A stretch of DNA of 64,000 nucleotides from Pseudomonadota bacterium (lineage in GTDB: Bacteria; Pseudomonadota; Alphaproteobacteria; Reyranellales; Reyranellaceae), in the NCBI GenBank assembly GCA_018240695.1, contig JAFEFH010000003.1, positions 1 through 64,000 of the forward strand, written 5' to 3'. Shown here one piece after another: positions 44,213 through 52,775 of the stretch. The notes below the pieces were generated by a model. That model saw nothing but the letters and a program-made list of their open reading frames with translations. It made no database searches and was not told the DNA's origin. Both the position numbers and the translations under genes were made by a program. The stretch's first letter is position 1, and every line of letters begins with the position of its first letter.

Positions 44213-46621
44213 ATGGGATCTCTGCCTAAAGTCGACCGAATGGGAGAAGAGACGGGCCTTCACCGCATTTCTGCGGCCGTCGACTCCATGGGTGCACCGC
44301 CGCCGCGTCCGGTCGAAGGACCGAACGAACTGTGGGAGTGGCTGCGCCTGCTCAATCGCCGCAAGGCGCTGATCGTCGGCTCCGGCCTGATCGCCGTCGT
44401 GCTGATGGCGCTGGTCATCGCCCAGGCGACGCCGATGTACAAGGCGTCGTCGCGCATCATGCTGGACACCCGCACGTTCAAGGTGGTGAGCACGGAAGCC
44501 GCGCTTTCGAGCGTCGACACGCTGAACATGGGCGCCATCCAGAGCGAACTCGAGGTCATCCAGTCCGAGTTCCTGATCGGCCGCGTGGTCGATCGTCTCG
44601 GCTTGGCGTCCAATCCCGACTTCAACGGCACGCGCCCGCCGGGCTTCCTCGACACCGCGCTCGCGCCGGTACGCGAGCTCTGGCACTCGGGTATCTCGTC
44701 GCTGCTGGCGCCGGCGCCGCCGCCGCAGCAGCAGGCGCAGCCGGCCAAGCCCGCGCGCGTGGAAGACAGCGACCCCGGCCGCCGCGCCGCGATCGGCGCC
44801 GTCGCCGGCCATCTCAGCGTCACGTTGCTCGGCCGCACGTTCGTCATCCTGGTGACCGTCGAGAGCACGGACGGCACGATGTCGGCGCGCATCGCCAACG
44901 CGATCGCCGAGGTCTATCTGGCCGACCAGGTCGACAACAAGAACGAGGCCAACCGCCGCGCCACCGAGTGGCTGGAAGAGCGCCTGGCCGAGTTGCGCCG
45001 CAACCTCCAGGTCGCCGAAGAGTCGGTGGCCACCTATCGTCGCGACAAGGGCTTGGCCGGCAGCCCCGAGGGCTCCGTGTCGGCACAGACGCTGACCGAC
45101 CTCAACGGCAAGTACATCGCCGCCAAGACGCGCCGTATCGAGAAGGAAAGCCGCCTCGTCGCGCTGAGCAAGGCGAGCCTCAATCCGAACGAGATCGCGA
45201 ACATCTCGGAAGTGGCCAGCAATCCCACGCTGAACGGGCTGCGTACCCAAGAGTCCGAGCTCATGCGCAAGATCGCCGAGATGTCGACGCAGTTCGGCCC
45301 GGCCTATCCGAAGCTCGCGCAGGCCCAGGCCGAGTTGGCGAACCTGCGCCAGCGCTTCCTTCAGGCGACGCAGAGCATCACGCTCGCGATCCGTGCCGAG
45401 CTCGACGCCGCCAAGTCGGAAGAAGAGGAGCTGAAAACCCAGGTCGACCGCGCCTCGGTCCTGTCCGGTGCGACCAGCCAGTACGAAGCCGAGCTGAAGC
45501 AACTCGAGCGCGAGGCGCAGTCCAACCGCGCCCTCTACGAGAGCTTCCTGAATCGCTTCAAGGAACTGCGCGAGCAGCAGGACATCCAGCGTCCCGACGC
45601 CCGCATCCTGGCCTATGCCTGGCCGTCGGGCTCGCCGTCCTCGCCGCAGTACAAGACCGGCCTGTTCGCGGCGTTCCTCGTCGGCTGCCTGCTCGGCATG
45701 GCCGGCGCGATCGCCGCCGAGAAGCTCGACCGGGTGTTCCGTTCGGCCTCGCAGGTCGAGAAGGCGACGGGCGTCGCCGTGCTCGGCATGGTGCCGCTGG
45801 TGCGCAACACCATCGGCCAGCGCGCGTCGATCGTCGGGCAGATCCTCGACAAGACGACATCGTCGGCCGCCGAGGCGATGCGCGCGGTGTTCACCGCGAT
45901 CAGCCTCAGCAACCTCGACCGTCCGGCACGCGTCATCGCCGTGACCTCGTCGACGCCGGGCGAGGGCAAGACGACCTTCGCCGCGGCGCTGGGCGGCCTG
46001 CTCACCAAGATGAACGCGTCGCGTCGCGTGCTGCTGGTCGACCTTGACCTGCGCCAAGCGAAGCTCGCGGTCGCGCTGGGCCTGAACGACCGCGGCGGCA
46101 CCATCGACGAATACCTGATGGGCACCAAGACGATCGAGCAGTGCATCCAGCGACAGGCGATGTCGGGCGTCGACTATATCTGCGCCAGCCCGAACACGCC
46201 GAACGCGCCGGAAATCCTCGAGTCGCACGCCATGAAGGCCGCGCTCGCGACCTTCTCGGAGCGTTACGACCTGGTGATCCTCGACAGCCCGCCGGTGATG
46301 GCGGTCTCCGATGCGCGCATCATCTCGCAACTCGCCGACTACACGATCTTCATCGTGCATTGGGCGCGCACGCCGCGCGACGTGGTGAAGACCGCCGTCG
46401 CGGCGCTGCTCAACGTCACCGATCGCGTCGGCATCGTCATCAACAAGGTGAACCTCGCCAAGCACGCGCTCTACGAGTACGGCGACTACGGCGACTACTA
46501 TTCCCGCTACCACGGCTACTACGGCGTGGGCGCTCGCGGGAATAGTGGGGGCAGCAGCGCCGCCAAGAGCGAGCCCAGCGGCTTCGCCAAGTTGAAGCGC
46601 ATCGTTCCCGGCATCAAGTAA
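44213..46621 (+). CDS. polysaccharide co-polymerase and BY-type tyrosine kinase (Wzc-like)
   Basis: About 802 residues. Wzz-type N-terminal domain with a first TM (about 54-74), a long coiled-coil region in the periplasm (about 230-460), a second TM (about 485-510), then a cytoplasmic BY-kinase: Walker A SSTPGEGKTTFAAALG, Walker A-prime VLLVDLDLRQ, Walker B YDLVILDSPP. The C-terminal Tyr cluster (about residues 754-770, from codon 46472; 8 Tyr) is the expected autophosphorylation site. It controls chain length and export. ATG 44213 is my choice among several possible starts (TTG 44156, ATG 44240). Confidence 0.93.
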   Translation: MGSLPKVDRMGEETGLHRISAAVDSMGAPPPRPVEGPNELWEWLRLLNRRKALIVGSGLIAVVLMALVIAQATPMYKASSRIMLDTRTFKVVSTEAALSSVDTLNMGAIQSELEVIQSEFLIGRVVDRLGLASNPDFNGTRPPGFLDTALAPVRELWHSGISSLLAPAPPPQQQAQPAKPARVEDSDPGRRAAIGAVAGHLSVTLLGRTFVILVTVESTDGTMSARIANAIAEVYLADQVDNKNEANRRATEWLEERLAELRRNLQVAEESVATYRRDKGLAGSPEGSVSAQTLTDLNGKYIAAKTRRIEKESRLVALSKASLNPNEIANISEVASNPTLNGLRTQESELMRKIAEMSTQFGPAYPKLAQAQAELANLRQRFLQATQSITLAIRAELDAAKSEEEELKTQVDRASVLSGATSQYEAELKQLEREAQSNRALYESFLNRFKELREQQDIQRPDARILAYAWPSGSPSSPQYKTGLFAAFLVGCLLGMAGAIAAEKLDRVFRSASQVEKATGVAVLGMVPLVRNTIGQRASIVGQILDKTTSSAAEAMRAVFTAISLSNLDRPARVIAVTSSTPGEGKTTFAAALGGLLTKMNASRRVLLVDLDLRQAKLAVALGLNDRGGTIDEYLMGTKTIEQCIQRQAMSGVDYICASPNTPNAPEILESHAMKAALATFSERYDLVILDSPPVMAVSDARIISQLADYTIFIVHWARTPRDVVKTAVAALLNVTDRVGIVINKVNLAKHALYEYGDYGDYYSRYHGYYGVGARGNSGGSSAAKSEPSGFAKLKRIVPGIK

Positions 46622-46625
46622 GCCG

Positions 46626-46640
46626 CCCCCGGCGCGGGGG
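46626..46640 (+). terminator. short GC hairpin after the kinase gene
   Basis: Stem of 6 bp (46626-46631 with 46635-46640), 3-nt loop, no T-run. It could mark the end of the kinase transcript or slow readthrough into the phosphatase gene 18 nt further on. Confidence 0.3.
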
Positions 46641-46657
46641 GTAACGCAGGCTGGTTC

Positions 46658-47428
46658 ATGTTTGGACGTTGGTTTCGGGGAGCTTCGGCGGCCCGGCTGG
46701 GCAGGATTCCGCCCGGCCAGGCGGTGTACGCCGTGGGCGACATCCATGGTCGTCTCGACCTGCTGGACGATCTGCTGCGCAAGATCGAAGCCGACGCCGG
46801 CCGCTTTCCGGGCGACGTCGAAAAGACGCTGATCTTCCTCGGCGACTACATCGACCGCGGCCCCGCCAGCAAAGGCGTGGTCGACCGGCTGCTGGAAGGA
46901 CCGCTCGCGGGGTTCTCGACGGTCCGCCTCATGGGCAATCACGAGGAAGCGATGATGGCGTTCCTCGATAGCATCACAGACGGGCTGGACTGGCTGACGT
47001 TCGGCGGCCTGGAGACGCTGCTGTCATACGGCGTACCGCTGCGCACTCTGCCGAGCAGCGACGCACAGGTGACGGAGTTGCGCGCCGCACTCGCCGACGC
47101 GGTGCCTGCCGAGCACAAGAGCTTCTTCCGCAACTGCGCTTTCCGTCATCAGATCGGCGACTATGTGTTCGTGCATGCGGGCGTTCGACCGGGCATCGCA
47201 CTGGAGAGCCAGAGCCCAGGCGATATGATGTGGATTCGCGACGACTTCCTGCGCAGCCGCAACCCGCTGCCCAAACACGTCGTCGTGCACGGCCATACGA
47301 TCGTCGACCTGCCGCAGGACCGCGGATTTCGAATCAATCTCGACACGGGCGCCTTCATCAGCGGCCGGCTGACCGGTCTCGTGCTGCACGAGGCCGAGCG
47401 GCGCTTCCTCTCGACGCTGGACTTCTGA
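46658..47428 (+). CDS. serine/threonine-type metallophosphoesterase
   Basis: 256 residues. Calcineurin-like motifs: VYAVGDIHGRLDLLDDLL (about 24-41), IFLGDYIDRGPASKG, and RLMGNHEEAMMAF; later FVHAGVRPG and VVVHGHTIVDLP. Members of this family hydrolyse phosphoproteins or diadenosine tetraphosphate. It follows the BY-kinase, where most loci carry a Wzb-type tyrosine phosphatase or none, so it might reverse kinase phosphorylation; this is inference. Divalent metal would be needed. Confidence 0.88.
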   Translation: MFGRWFRGASAARLGRIPPGQAVYAVGDIHGRLDLLDDLLRKIEADAGRFPGDVEKTLIFLGDYIDRGPASKGVVDRLLEGPLAGFSTVRLMGNHEEAMMAFLDSITDGLDWLTFGGLETLLSYGVPLRTLPSSDAQVTELRAALADAVPAEHKSFFRNCAFRHQIGDYVFVHAGVRPGIALESQSPGDMMWIRDDFLRSRNPLPKHVVVHGHTIVDLPQDRGFRINLDTGAFISGRLTGLVLHEAERRFLSTLDF

Positions 47429-47431
47429 GGG

Positions 47432-48100
47432 ATGACGGTTCGCCTCAACATCGGGTGCGGAGACGCGCCGACGCCGGGCTGGATCAACTACGACAACTCG
47501 CCGGCGGTGCGGCTTGCCCATTGGCCACTGCTGACGCGGTTGCTGCAAACGGTCGGCGTCATCGATGCCGGCAATGTCGAGTTCATCGCCCGCTGCCGCC
47601 AGCTCGGAATCGGCTATGCCGATGGCTCGGGCCGCATCCCGCACGCCACGGGATCGGTCGACGTCGTCTACTCGTCGCACATGATCGAGCATCTCGACCG
47701 GCACGAGGCTTGGCTCTTCCTGCTCGAGTGCATGCGCGTGCTCAAGCCTGGCGGAACGCTGCGGCTTGCGGTCCCCAACCTGAAGTGGAGCATCCTCGAG
47801 TACATGGAGAAGGGGAATGCCGACCACTTCGTCGCCCAACTCCAGTTCGACATCGACAAGCCGCGCGGCCTGATCGCGCGGGCTCATCGCTTCCTGACGG
47901 GGGGGCGCGGTCATCACTGGATGTACGACGGCCCCTCGCTCTCGCGCCTTGTCGGGGAAGCGGGCTTCGTCCAGATCGAGATCCTGGCGGCCGGAGAAAC
48001 CCGCCTGCACGATCCCGGTGCACTCGATCTGCGCGAGCGCGAGATCGAGAGCCTCTATCTCGAGGCCGAGAGCCCGAAGGCGACGCTCACGCAATCGTAA
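47432..48100 (+). CDS. SAM-dependent methyltransferase
   Basis: 222 residues. Motif I is VRLNIGCGDAPTPGWINYDN (about 3-22), followed by VDVVYSSHMIEHLDRHEAWL and VLKPGGTLRLAVPNLKW. Class-I fold, similar to the 25837 gene and to enzymes at the ends of capsule loci, so it may cap or decorate the polymer. It starts 3 nt after the phosphatase stop, forming one operon with the kinase genes. Confidence 0.83.
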   Translation: MTVRLNIGCGDAPTPGWINYDNSPAVRLAHWPLLTRLLQTVGVIDAGNVEFIARCRQLGIGYADGSGRIPHATGSVDVVYSSHMIEHLDRHEAWLFLLECMRVLKPGGTLRLAVPNLKWSILEYMEKGNADHFVAQLQFDIDKPRGLIARAHRFLTGGRGHHWMYDGPSLSRLVGEAGFVQIEILAAGETRLHDPGALDLREREIESLYLEAESPKATLTQS

Positions 48101-48165
48101 GCGGTCCGCGACCCGGGCCCATGCCACAGTCCTGGCCTGTTGCACGGGAAGGGAAGCCGAGAGCC

Positions 48166-48792
48166 ATGACCTCCATCCGCCTGTTCGCCGGTCTTCTTGT
48201 CACTTCGCTCGCGCTGGTCGCCACGACATCCGCCATGGCGCAGGCTACCCCGACTCGCCTGCGCGGCACGATCAGCGCCATCGACGACAAGACGGTCACG
48301 ATCGCCACGCGCGAGGGAACGACCGTGAAGGCCAAGCTGAACGACAACTGGGGCGTCGCGCTGGTGGCGCCCATCCCAGCCTCGGAGATCAAGGCAGGCA
48401 GCTTCGTCGGCGTGGCATCGATGGGCAGCGATACGGATCGCACGGCGCTCGAGGTGCTGGTGTTCCCGGAGGCCGCGCGCGGCAGCAACGAGGGTCACTA
48501 TCCCTGGGATCTCCAGCCTCAGAGCATGATGACCAACGCCACGGTCGCCACCGTCGCCGCGGGTGGCGACGACCAGACCCTGAAACTCGACTACAAAGAC
48601 AAGCAGGGGGCGACCGGCACGCAGACGATCAAGGTGAAGCCGGGCACGCCGATCGTGACGTTCCTGCCGGGCAAGAAGGAAGACGCCAAGGTCGGCGCCA
48701 AGGTGTTCACCGGCGCGTCGAAGGCCGACGATGGCACCTACAGCACATCGCGTCTGTTGGTCGGCAAGGACGGCATCGCCCCACCGATGTGA
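48166..48792 (+). CDS. periplasmic beta-rich hypothetical protein
   Basis: 208 residues. Signal peptide (1-25, ATTSAMAQ), then short repeated beta blocks with RLRGTISAIDDKTVTIATRE, AKLNDNWGVALVAPI, SVGVASM-like and LEVLVFPEAARGSNEGH. The RGTI...DDKTVTI start is like OB-type DUF5666 domains. Some databases label such proteins as metal-transport related, with no evidence here. ATG 48166 follows an RBS (GGGAAGG). No operon partner. Confidence 0.72.
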   Translation: MTSIRLFAGLLVTSLALVATTSAMAQATPTRLRGTISAIDDKTVTIATREGTTVKAKLNDNWGVALVAPIPASEIKAGSFVGVASMGSDTDRTALEVLVFPEAARGSNEGHYPWDLQPQSMMTNATVATVAAGGDDQTLKLDYKDKQGATGTQTIKVKPGTPIVTFLPGKKEDAKVGAKVFTGASKADDGTYSTSRLLVGKDGIAPPM

Positions 48793-48857
48793 TGCTTCGC
48801 GAGGCTGCAACCGCGGCCTGAGGAATTTGCCGCGCCGGCCTGATATTGTCCGGCCGG

Positions 48858-49526
48858 ATGAGTGAGTTCTGGACCACCCTCGGATCGGACGAGTTCCGTC
48901 GCATCGTCGCCCTGTCCCTGGGCGTGAGCCTGTCGGCGACGGTCCTGGCCATTGCCGTGGGGTTGCCGCTGGGCGCATGGCTGGCGGTGTGCAGCTTTCC
49001 CGGACGGCGTGCGCTGGTGGTAATGGCCAATGCGTTGCTCGGGCTGCCACCGGTCGTGGTCGGGCTCGCGCTCTATCTCCTGTTGTCTCACTCGGGCCCG
49101 CTCGGCGTGCTCGGCATGCTGTTCACGCCGGGCGCGATGGTGCTGGCGCAAGCCGTGCTCGCGACACCCATCGTGGCGGCGCTCGTGCATCGCACGACGG
49201 CCGATCTCTGGGAGGAGTATGGTGGGGCGTTGCAGGTCGACGGCGCATCGCCGCTGCGCGCGATCCCGGAGTTGATCGTGATGGGCCGCACGCGCCTGCT
49301 GACGGCGGGCCTTGCCGGCTTCGGCCGGGCGATCTCCGAAGTCGGCGCCATCCTGGTCGTGGGTGGCAATATCGCGGGCTATACCCGCACGATGACAACC
49401 GCCATTGCGCTCGAGACCAGCAAGGGCAACCTGTCACTGGCTCTGGGCTTGGGATTCGTGCTGATTGGCATCAGTATCGCCATCAGTGCGACGGCGTTCG
49501 CGCTGGGATCGGGAGGAAAAAAATGA
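48858..49526 (+). CDS. tupB: tungstate-type ABC transporter permease
   Basis: 222 residues, five TM helices, with the permease loop EEYGGALQVDGASPLRAIPE and the motif AGFGRAISEVGAILVVGGNI (EAA-like loop) and GYTRTMTTAIALETSKG, typical of TupB permeases of the TupABC tungstate importer. ATG 48858 is used instead of a TTG at 48846. It overlaps tupA by 4 nt. The order tupB-tupA and the lack of an ATPase gene (tupC) nearby are unusual. Confidence 0.85.
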   Translation: MSEFWTTLGSDEFRRIVALSLGVSLSATVLAIAVGLPLGAWLAVCSFPGRRALVVMANALLGLPPVVVGLALYLLLSHSGPLGVLGMLFTPGAMVLAQAVLATPIVAALVHRTTADLWEEYGGALQVDGASPLRAIPELIVMGRTRLLTAGLAGFGRAISEVGAILVVGGNIAGYTRTMTTAIALETSKGNLSLALGLGFVLIGISIAISATAFALGSGGKK

Positions 49527-50356
49527 AGACATTCACGCGTCGACTGGGACTTGCCGCCGGCTTGGCTCTACTGGCGCTCTCCAGCGCGGCTGCGAATGCG
49601 CAATCCATCGTGCTGGCCTCGACGACGTCGGTGCAGGACTCCGGCCTGCTCAATCACCTTCTGCCGGCCTTCACCGCATCGACCGGCATCCAGGTGCGTG
49701 TGGTGGCGCAGGGCACGGGGCAGGCGCTGGCGACGGCCGCGCGCGGCGACGCGGATCTGGTGCTGGTGCACGATCCCGAGGCCGAGGCGAAGTTCATCCG
49801 CGAGGGCCACGGCACCGATCCGCGCCAGATCGCGTGGAACGACTTCATCATTGTGGGACCGTCGAGCGATCCGGCCAAGGTCGTGGGTACCCACGATGCG
49901 CTGGCGGCGTTGAAGGCGATCGCGGCAGCCAAGGCGCCGTTCGTGTCGCGCGGTGACAAGAGCGGCACCGACGCGCTGGAGAAGCGCCTGTGGCGTGCCG
50001 CCGGCCGGCAGCCGTCGCTCGCCGAGGGCGACCAGTGGTATCGCGACATCGGCGGCGGCATGGGCGCGGCGCTGAACGCCGCCGCGGGCATGAATGCCTA
50101 CACCCTGTCGGATCGCGGGACCTGGCTGAGCTTCGGCAACAAGCAGAGCCTCAAGATCGCGGTCGAAGGCGACAAGGGTCTGCTCAATCGTTACGACGTG
50201 ATCCTGATGGATCCGAAGAAGCACCCCGAGGCCAAGCACGATGCGGCGCTGAAGCTTCGCGACTGGCTGATTTCAGATGTGGGCCAGTCGGCCATCGGCG
50301 CCTATCGCGTCCACGGCGAGGTGCTGTTCAATCCGTCGGCCAGGGCGCCGAAGTAG
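49523..50356 (+). CDS. tupA: tungstate-type substrate-binding protein
   Basis: 277 residues with signal peptide (1-25, SSAAANA). The oxyanion motif LASTTSVQDSGLLNHLLPAF near the start and RGDADLVLVHDPEAEAKFIR, ending DWLISDVGQSAIGAYRVHGE, are typical of TupA/WtpA-type binding proteins that take tungstate or molybdate for molybdopterin-type enzymes. Start in the ATGA overlap, RBS GGGAGG 7 nt upstream. Tungstate is inferred from the motif; anion choice is not shown. Confidence 0.85.
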   Translation: MKTFTRRLGLAAGLALLALSSAAANAQSIVLASTTSVQDSGLLNHLLPAFTASTGIQVRVVAQGTGQALATAARGDADLVLVHDPEAEAKFIREGHGTDPRQIAWNDFIIVGPSSDPAKVVGTHDALAALKAIAAAKAPFVSRGDKSGTDALEKRLWRAAGRQPSLAEGDQWYRDIGGGMGAALNAAAGMNAYTLSDRGTWLSFGNKQSLKIAVEGDKGLLNRYDVILMDPKKHPEAKHDAALKLRDWLISDVGQSAIGAYRVHGEVLFNPSARAPK

Positions 50357-50368
50357 GGGCAAACGAGC

Positions 50369-50620
50369 CTAGCGCAGGGCACCGACGCGGACGTCCTGCG
50401 TATGCACTGGAGAGTGCTGCTCCTGGACCAGGCGCGCATGCGATGCCGCCGCGAACTCCGCCCGGGTGTCGGTCCGCCACTGCAGGAAGCTCGCCAACAG
50501 GAAGGTCAGGACGAGGCCCGTCCCGATCATTACGAGACCGCCCATGAGGCCCCAGGCCCCGGCCAGTCCGCGCGGCACGCGATATTCGGCGTTGATGGGA
50601 AGGTCTGAATGCGTCGCCAT
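50369..50620 (-). CDS. small single-TM hypothetical protein
   Basis: 83 residues. A polar N-terminus (MATHSDLPINAEYRVPRG) precedes one TM helix (WGLMGGLVMIGTGLVLTFLL) and a periplasmic tail. No family recognised. ATG 50620 has a strong RBS (GGAGGGAG, 7 nt upstream), and an EcfG-like promoter sits 21 nt before the ATG, so it may be a stress protein. Convergent with tupA, 12 nt between stops. Confidence 0.7.
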   Translation of the reverse strand: MATHSDLPINAEYRVPRGLAGAWGLMGGLVMIGTGLVLTFLLASFLQWRTDTRAEFAAASHARLVQEQHSPVHTQDVRVGALR

Positions 50621-50641
50621 GAGCGTCTCCCTCCTGTTCTC

Positions 50642-50666
50642 AACGCCAAGGCGCGCCAGTTGTTGC
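50642..50666 (-). promoter_or_regulatory. EcfG-like promoter (GCAAC-N16-CGTT)
   Basis: On the minus strand, GCAAC at 50666-50662, 16 nt, CGTT at 50645-50642, 21 nt before the ATG at 50620. Same motif as four sites in the 3.4-7.6 kb region. Confidence 0.45.
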
Positions 50667-50680
50667 AGGAGGTCGGCAAA

Positions 50681-50707
50681 CAAAAACCCCCGGGAATGCC
50701 GGGGGTT
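50681..50707 (-). terminator. rho-independent terminator of rpsU
   Basis: A 9-bp stem (50685-50693 with 50699-50707) and 5-nt loop, followed on the minus strand by a T-run (50686-50682). Lies 25 nt after the rpsU stop. Confidence 0.85.
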
Positions 50708-50731
50708 GTCGTTTCGTCGGAGAGAGGAGGA

Positions 50732-50935
50732 CTAGTAGCCCTCGCGCTCCATGCGCTTGCGCATCAGCTTGCGGGTGCGGCGGATGGCTTCGGCGCGCTC
50801 GCGGGCGCGGCGCTCGGAGGGCTTCTCGTAGTTACGGCGGAGCTTCATCTCGCGGAAGATACCTTCGCGCTGCATCTTCTTCTTCAGGACGCGGAGCGCC
50901 TGATCGACATTGTTTTCGCGGACGAGGACCTGCAC
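50732..50935 (-). CDS. rpsU: 30S ribosomal protein bS21
   Basis: 67 residues from a GTG start at 50935: [20 protein letters not shown], then [20 protein letters not shown] and the basic tail [16 protein letters not shown]. Typical of alphaproteobacterial bS21, a small-subunit protein needed at translation initiation. The GTG (residue 1 shown as V) fits the family start MQVLV; RBS GGAAGGAAG lies upstream. Monocistronic and followed by a good terminator. Confidence 0.95.
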   Translation of the reverse strand: MQVLVRENNVDQALRVLKKKMQREGIFREMKLRRNYEKPSERRARERAEAIRRTRKLMRKRMEREGY

Positions 50936-51069
50936 TTCGATCGCTTCCTTCCAAACGGGTTCGGCACCCCGGAAACGCTCCGAGGGCAATGAGAAGGCGG
51001 GGTTGGTATCACAGGGTATCCGCCTTGGGAAGGGGTGCGGGGGGCGGATTCGAGGCCTATATAGGGGCC

Positions 51070-51714
51070 ATGCCCCCCGATTTTACCGCATTTTCCGACC
51101 CGGACGAGGGTTTACGGGACCGTTTGGCCGATGCCACGGCCGCCAACGCCACTTTCGACGGGTGGACTCGGACGGCGCTCGAGGCCGCTGCCCAGGGGCT
51201 GGGGCTCCCCCAGGGGGAGGCCGACCGGCTGTTCCCGGGCGGTCCCCTGAGTGTCGTGACCTATGTCAGCGAACGTGCCGACCGGCGCACGGTCGAGGAC
51301 ATGGAGGCGGCGGGCGTTGCCGGGATGAAGGTGCGCGAGCGCATCCGTCATGCCGTTCGCATCCGCCTGGAGAAGCATGCCGGGGATCGTGATGCAGCAC
51401 GCCGGGCTCTGTCGCTGCTCGCCCTGCCGCTCAATGCGCCGCTCGGCCTGAAACTTCTCTACAGGACCGTCGACGCCATGTGGTACGCCGCCGGCGACAC
51501 GTCGGTCGATTTCAACTTCTATACGAAGCGCGCGACCTTGGCGGGCGTCTACTCCGCGACCCTGCTCTACTGGCTGAACGATCGCTCCGAAGGCGGGCAG
51601 GCGACGTGGGAGTTCCTCGATCGCCGGTTGGATGACGTGATGAAGATCGAGAAGCTAAAGAGCCAGGTCCGTGCCTGGCCGGGAGCGCGCGGTAGGGCCG
51701 CCGGCAGGCGTTAG
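51070..51714 (+). CDS. COQ9 family ubiquinone biosynthesis protein
   Basis: 214 residues, helical. Motifs [40 protein letters not shown] and [18 protein letters not shown] match COQ9, a TetR-like lipid-binding protein that helps COQ7 hydroxylate demethoxyubiquinone. ATG 51070 follows a TATATAGGGG stretch, so the 5-prime leader may be very short. Convergent with purK; the two stops overlap by 4 nt. Confidence 0.9.
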   Translation: MPPDFTAFSDPDEGLRDRLADATAANATFDGWTRTALEAAAQGLGLPQGEADRLFPGGPLSVVTYVSERADRRTVEDMEAAGVAGMKVRERIRHAVRIRLEKHAGDRDAARRALSLLALPLNAPLGLKLLYRTVDAMWYAAGDTSVDFNFYTKRATLAGVYSATLLYWLNDRSEGGQATWEFLDRRLDDVMKIEKLKSQVRAWPGARGRAAGRR

Positions 51715-52775
51715 CCCACGAAGTTCACGTGTCCCATCTTGCGGCCGGCGCGCACGCTGCTCTTGCCGTAGAGATGCAGCCGGGCCTTCGGATCGGCGAG
51801 ATACTTCTGCCAGTCGTTGGCATCCTCGCCGATCAGGTTCTCCATGCGCGACGGCGCCATGACCTCGACGCTGCCGAGCGGCAGGCCGCAGATTGCGCGC
51901 ACCAGCTGCTCGAACTGGCTGGTCGCGCAGGCATCCATCGTCCAGTGACCCGAGTTGTGCGGCCGCGGCGCCATCTCGTTGGCCAGTACACGGCCATCGC
52001 GCGTCACGAACATCTCCAGCGCCACGAGCCCCACGAGATCGAGGCTCTCGGCAAGCCTGATGCCGAACGCCTCCGCCTTCTCGAGGACCGCCGCGTCGAG
52101 GCCCGAGGGCACGTGTGTCGTGCGCAGGATGCCGTCGCGATGTTCGTTGCGGCCGATCGGGAAGCAGCGCGTCGTGCCGTCCACCGAACGCGCGACGATG
52201 GCGGAGACCTCGCACTGGAAATCGACCAGCGCTTCCAGAATGCACTCGCGCTTGCCGAATTTCTGCCACGCCGCGCGGATGCCGTCCCTGGTCGCGACCC
52301 GCGCCTGTCCCTTGCCGTCATAGCCTTCGGTGCAGGTCTTGAGGATGCCGGGGAGGGCGGTCGCCTTCTCGATGTCCTCTTCGCTGGAGATCGGCTGGTA
52401 GTCCGCCGTGCCGATGCCCGACTTGCGCAGGAAATCCTTTTCCCGGATGCGGTGCTGGGCGAAGTGGATCGGCTTGATGCCCGGCCGGACCGGCTTCAGC
52501 TTCTCGCAGGCCGCGACGGTCGCTTCCGGCACGTTCTCGAATTCGTAGGTGACGACGTCGACGCGCTCGGCGAACCATTCGAGCGCCAGCATGTCGTCGT
52601 AGTCGCCCTGGACGTACAGCGTGGCGATCTGGCCCGCGATCGATTCATCGTCGGGCGCGTAGACGATGCACTGATAGCCGAGCCGTGCCGCGGCGAGCGC
52701 CGTCATGCGGCCCAACTGGCCGCCGCCCAGGATGCCGATGGTCGAACCCGGCGGCAGGATCTTCGGTGAAGACAT
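51711..52775 (-). CDS. purK: 5-(carboxyamino)imidazole ribonucleotide synthase PurK
   Basis: 354 residues of the ATP-grasp family. PurK adds bicarbonate to AIR with ATP in purine synthesis. Motifs: STIGILGGGQLGRMTALAAA (Rossmann-like start), the ATP-grasp GILKTCTEGYDGKGQARV, and NEMAPRPHNSGHWTMDA at the active site. Overlaps purE by 1 nt (TGATG) as the last gene of the DUF465-purE-purK operon. Confidence 0.96.
   Translation of the reverse strand: MSSPKILPPGSTIGILGGGQLGRMTALAAARLGYQCIVYAPDDESIAGQIATLYVQGDYDDMLALEWFAERVDVVTYEFENVPEATVAACEKLKPVRPGIKPIHFAQHRIREKDFLRKSGIGTADYQPISSEEDIEKATALPGILKTCTEGYDGKGQARVATRDGIRAAWQKFGKRECILEALVDFQCEVSAIVARSVDGTTRCFPIGRNEHRDGILRTTHVPSGLDAAVLEKAEAFGIRLAESLDLVGLVALEMFVTRDGRVLANEMAPRPHNSGHWTMDACATSQFEQLVRAICGLPLGSVEVMAPSRMENLIGEDANDWQKYLADPKARLHLYGKSSVRAGRKMGHVNFVG

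Noticed and set aside
44177-46942. 921-codon antisense frame opposite the Wzc-like kinase
   Set aside because: A GC shadow; the plus-strand gene has intact Walker motifs and a Tyr tail.
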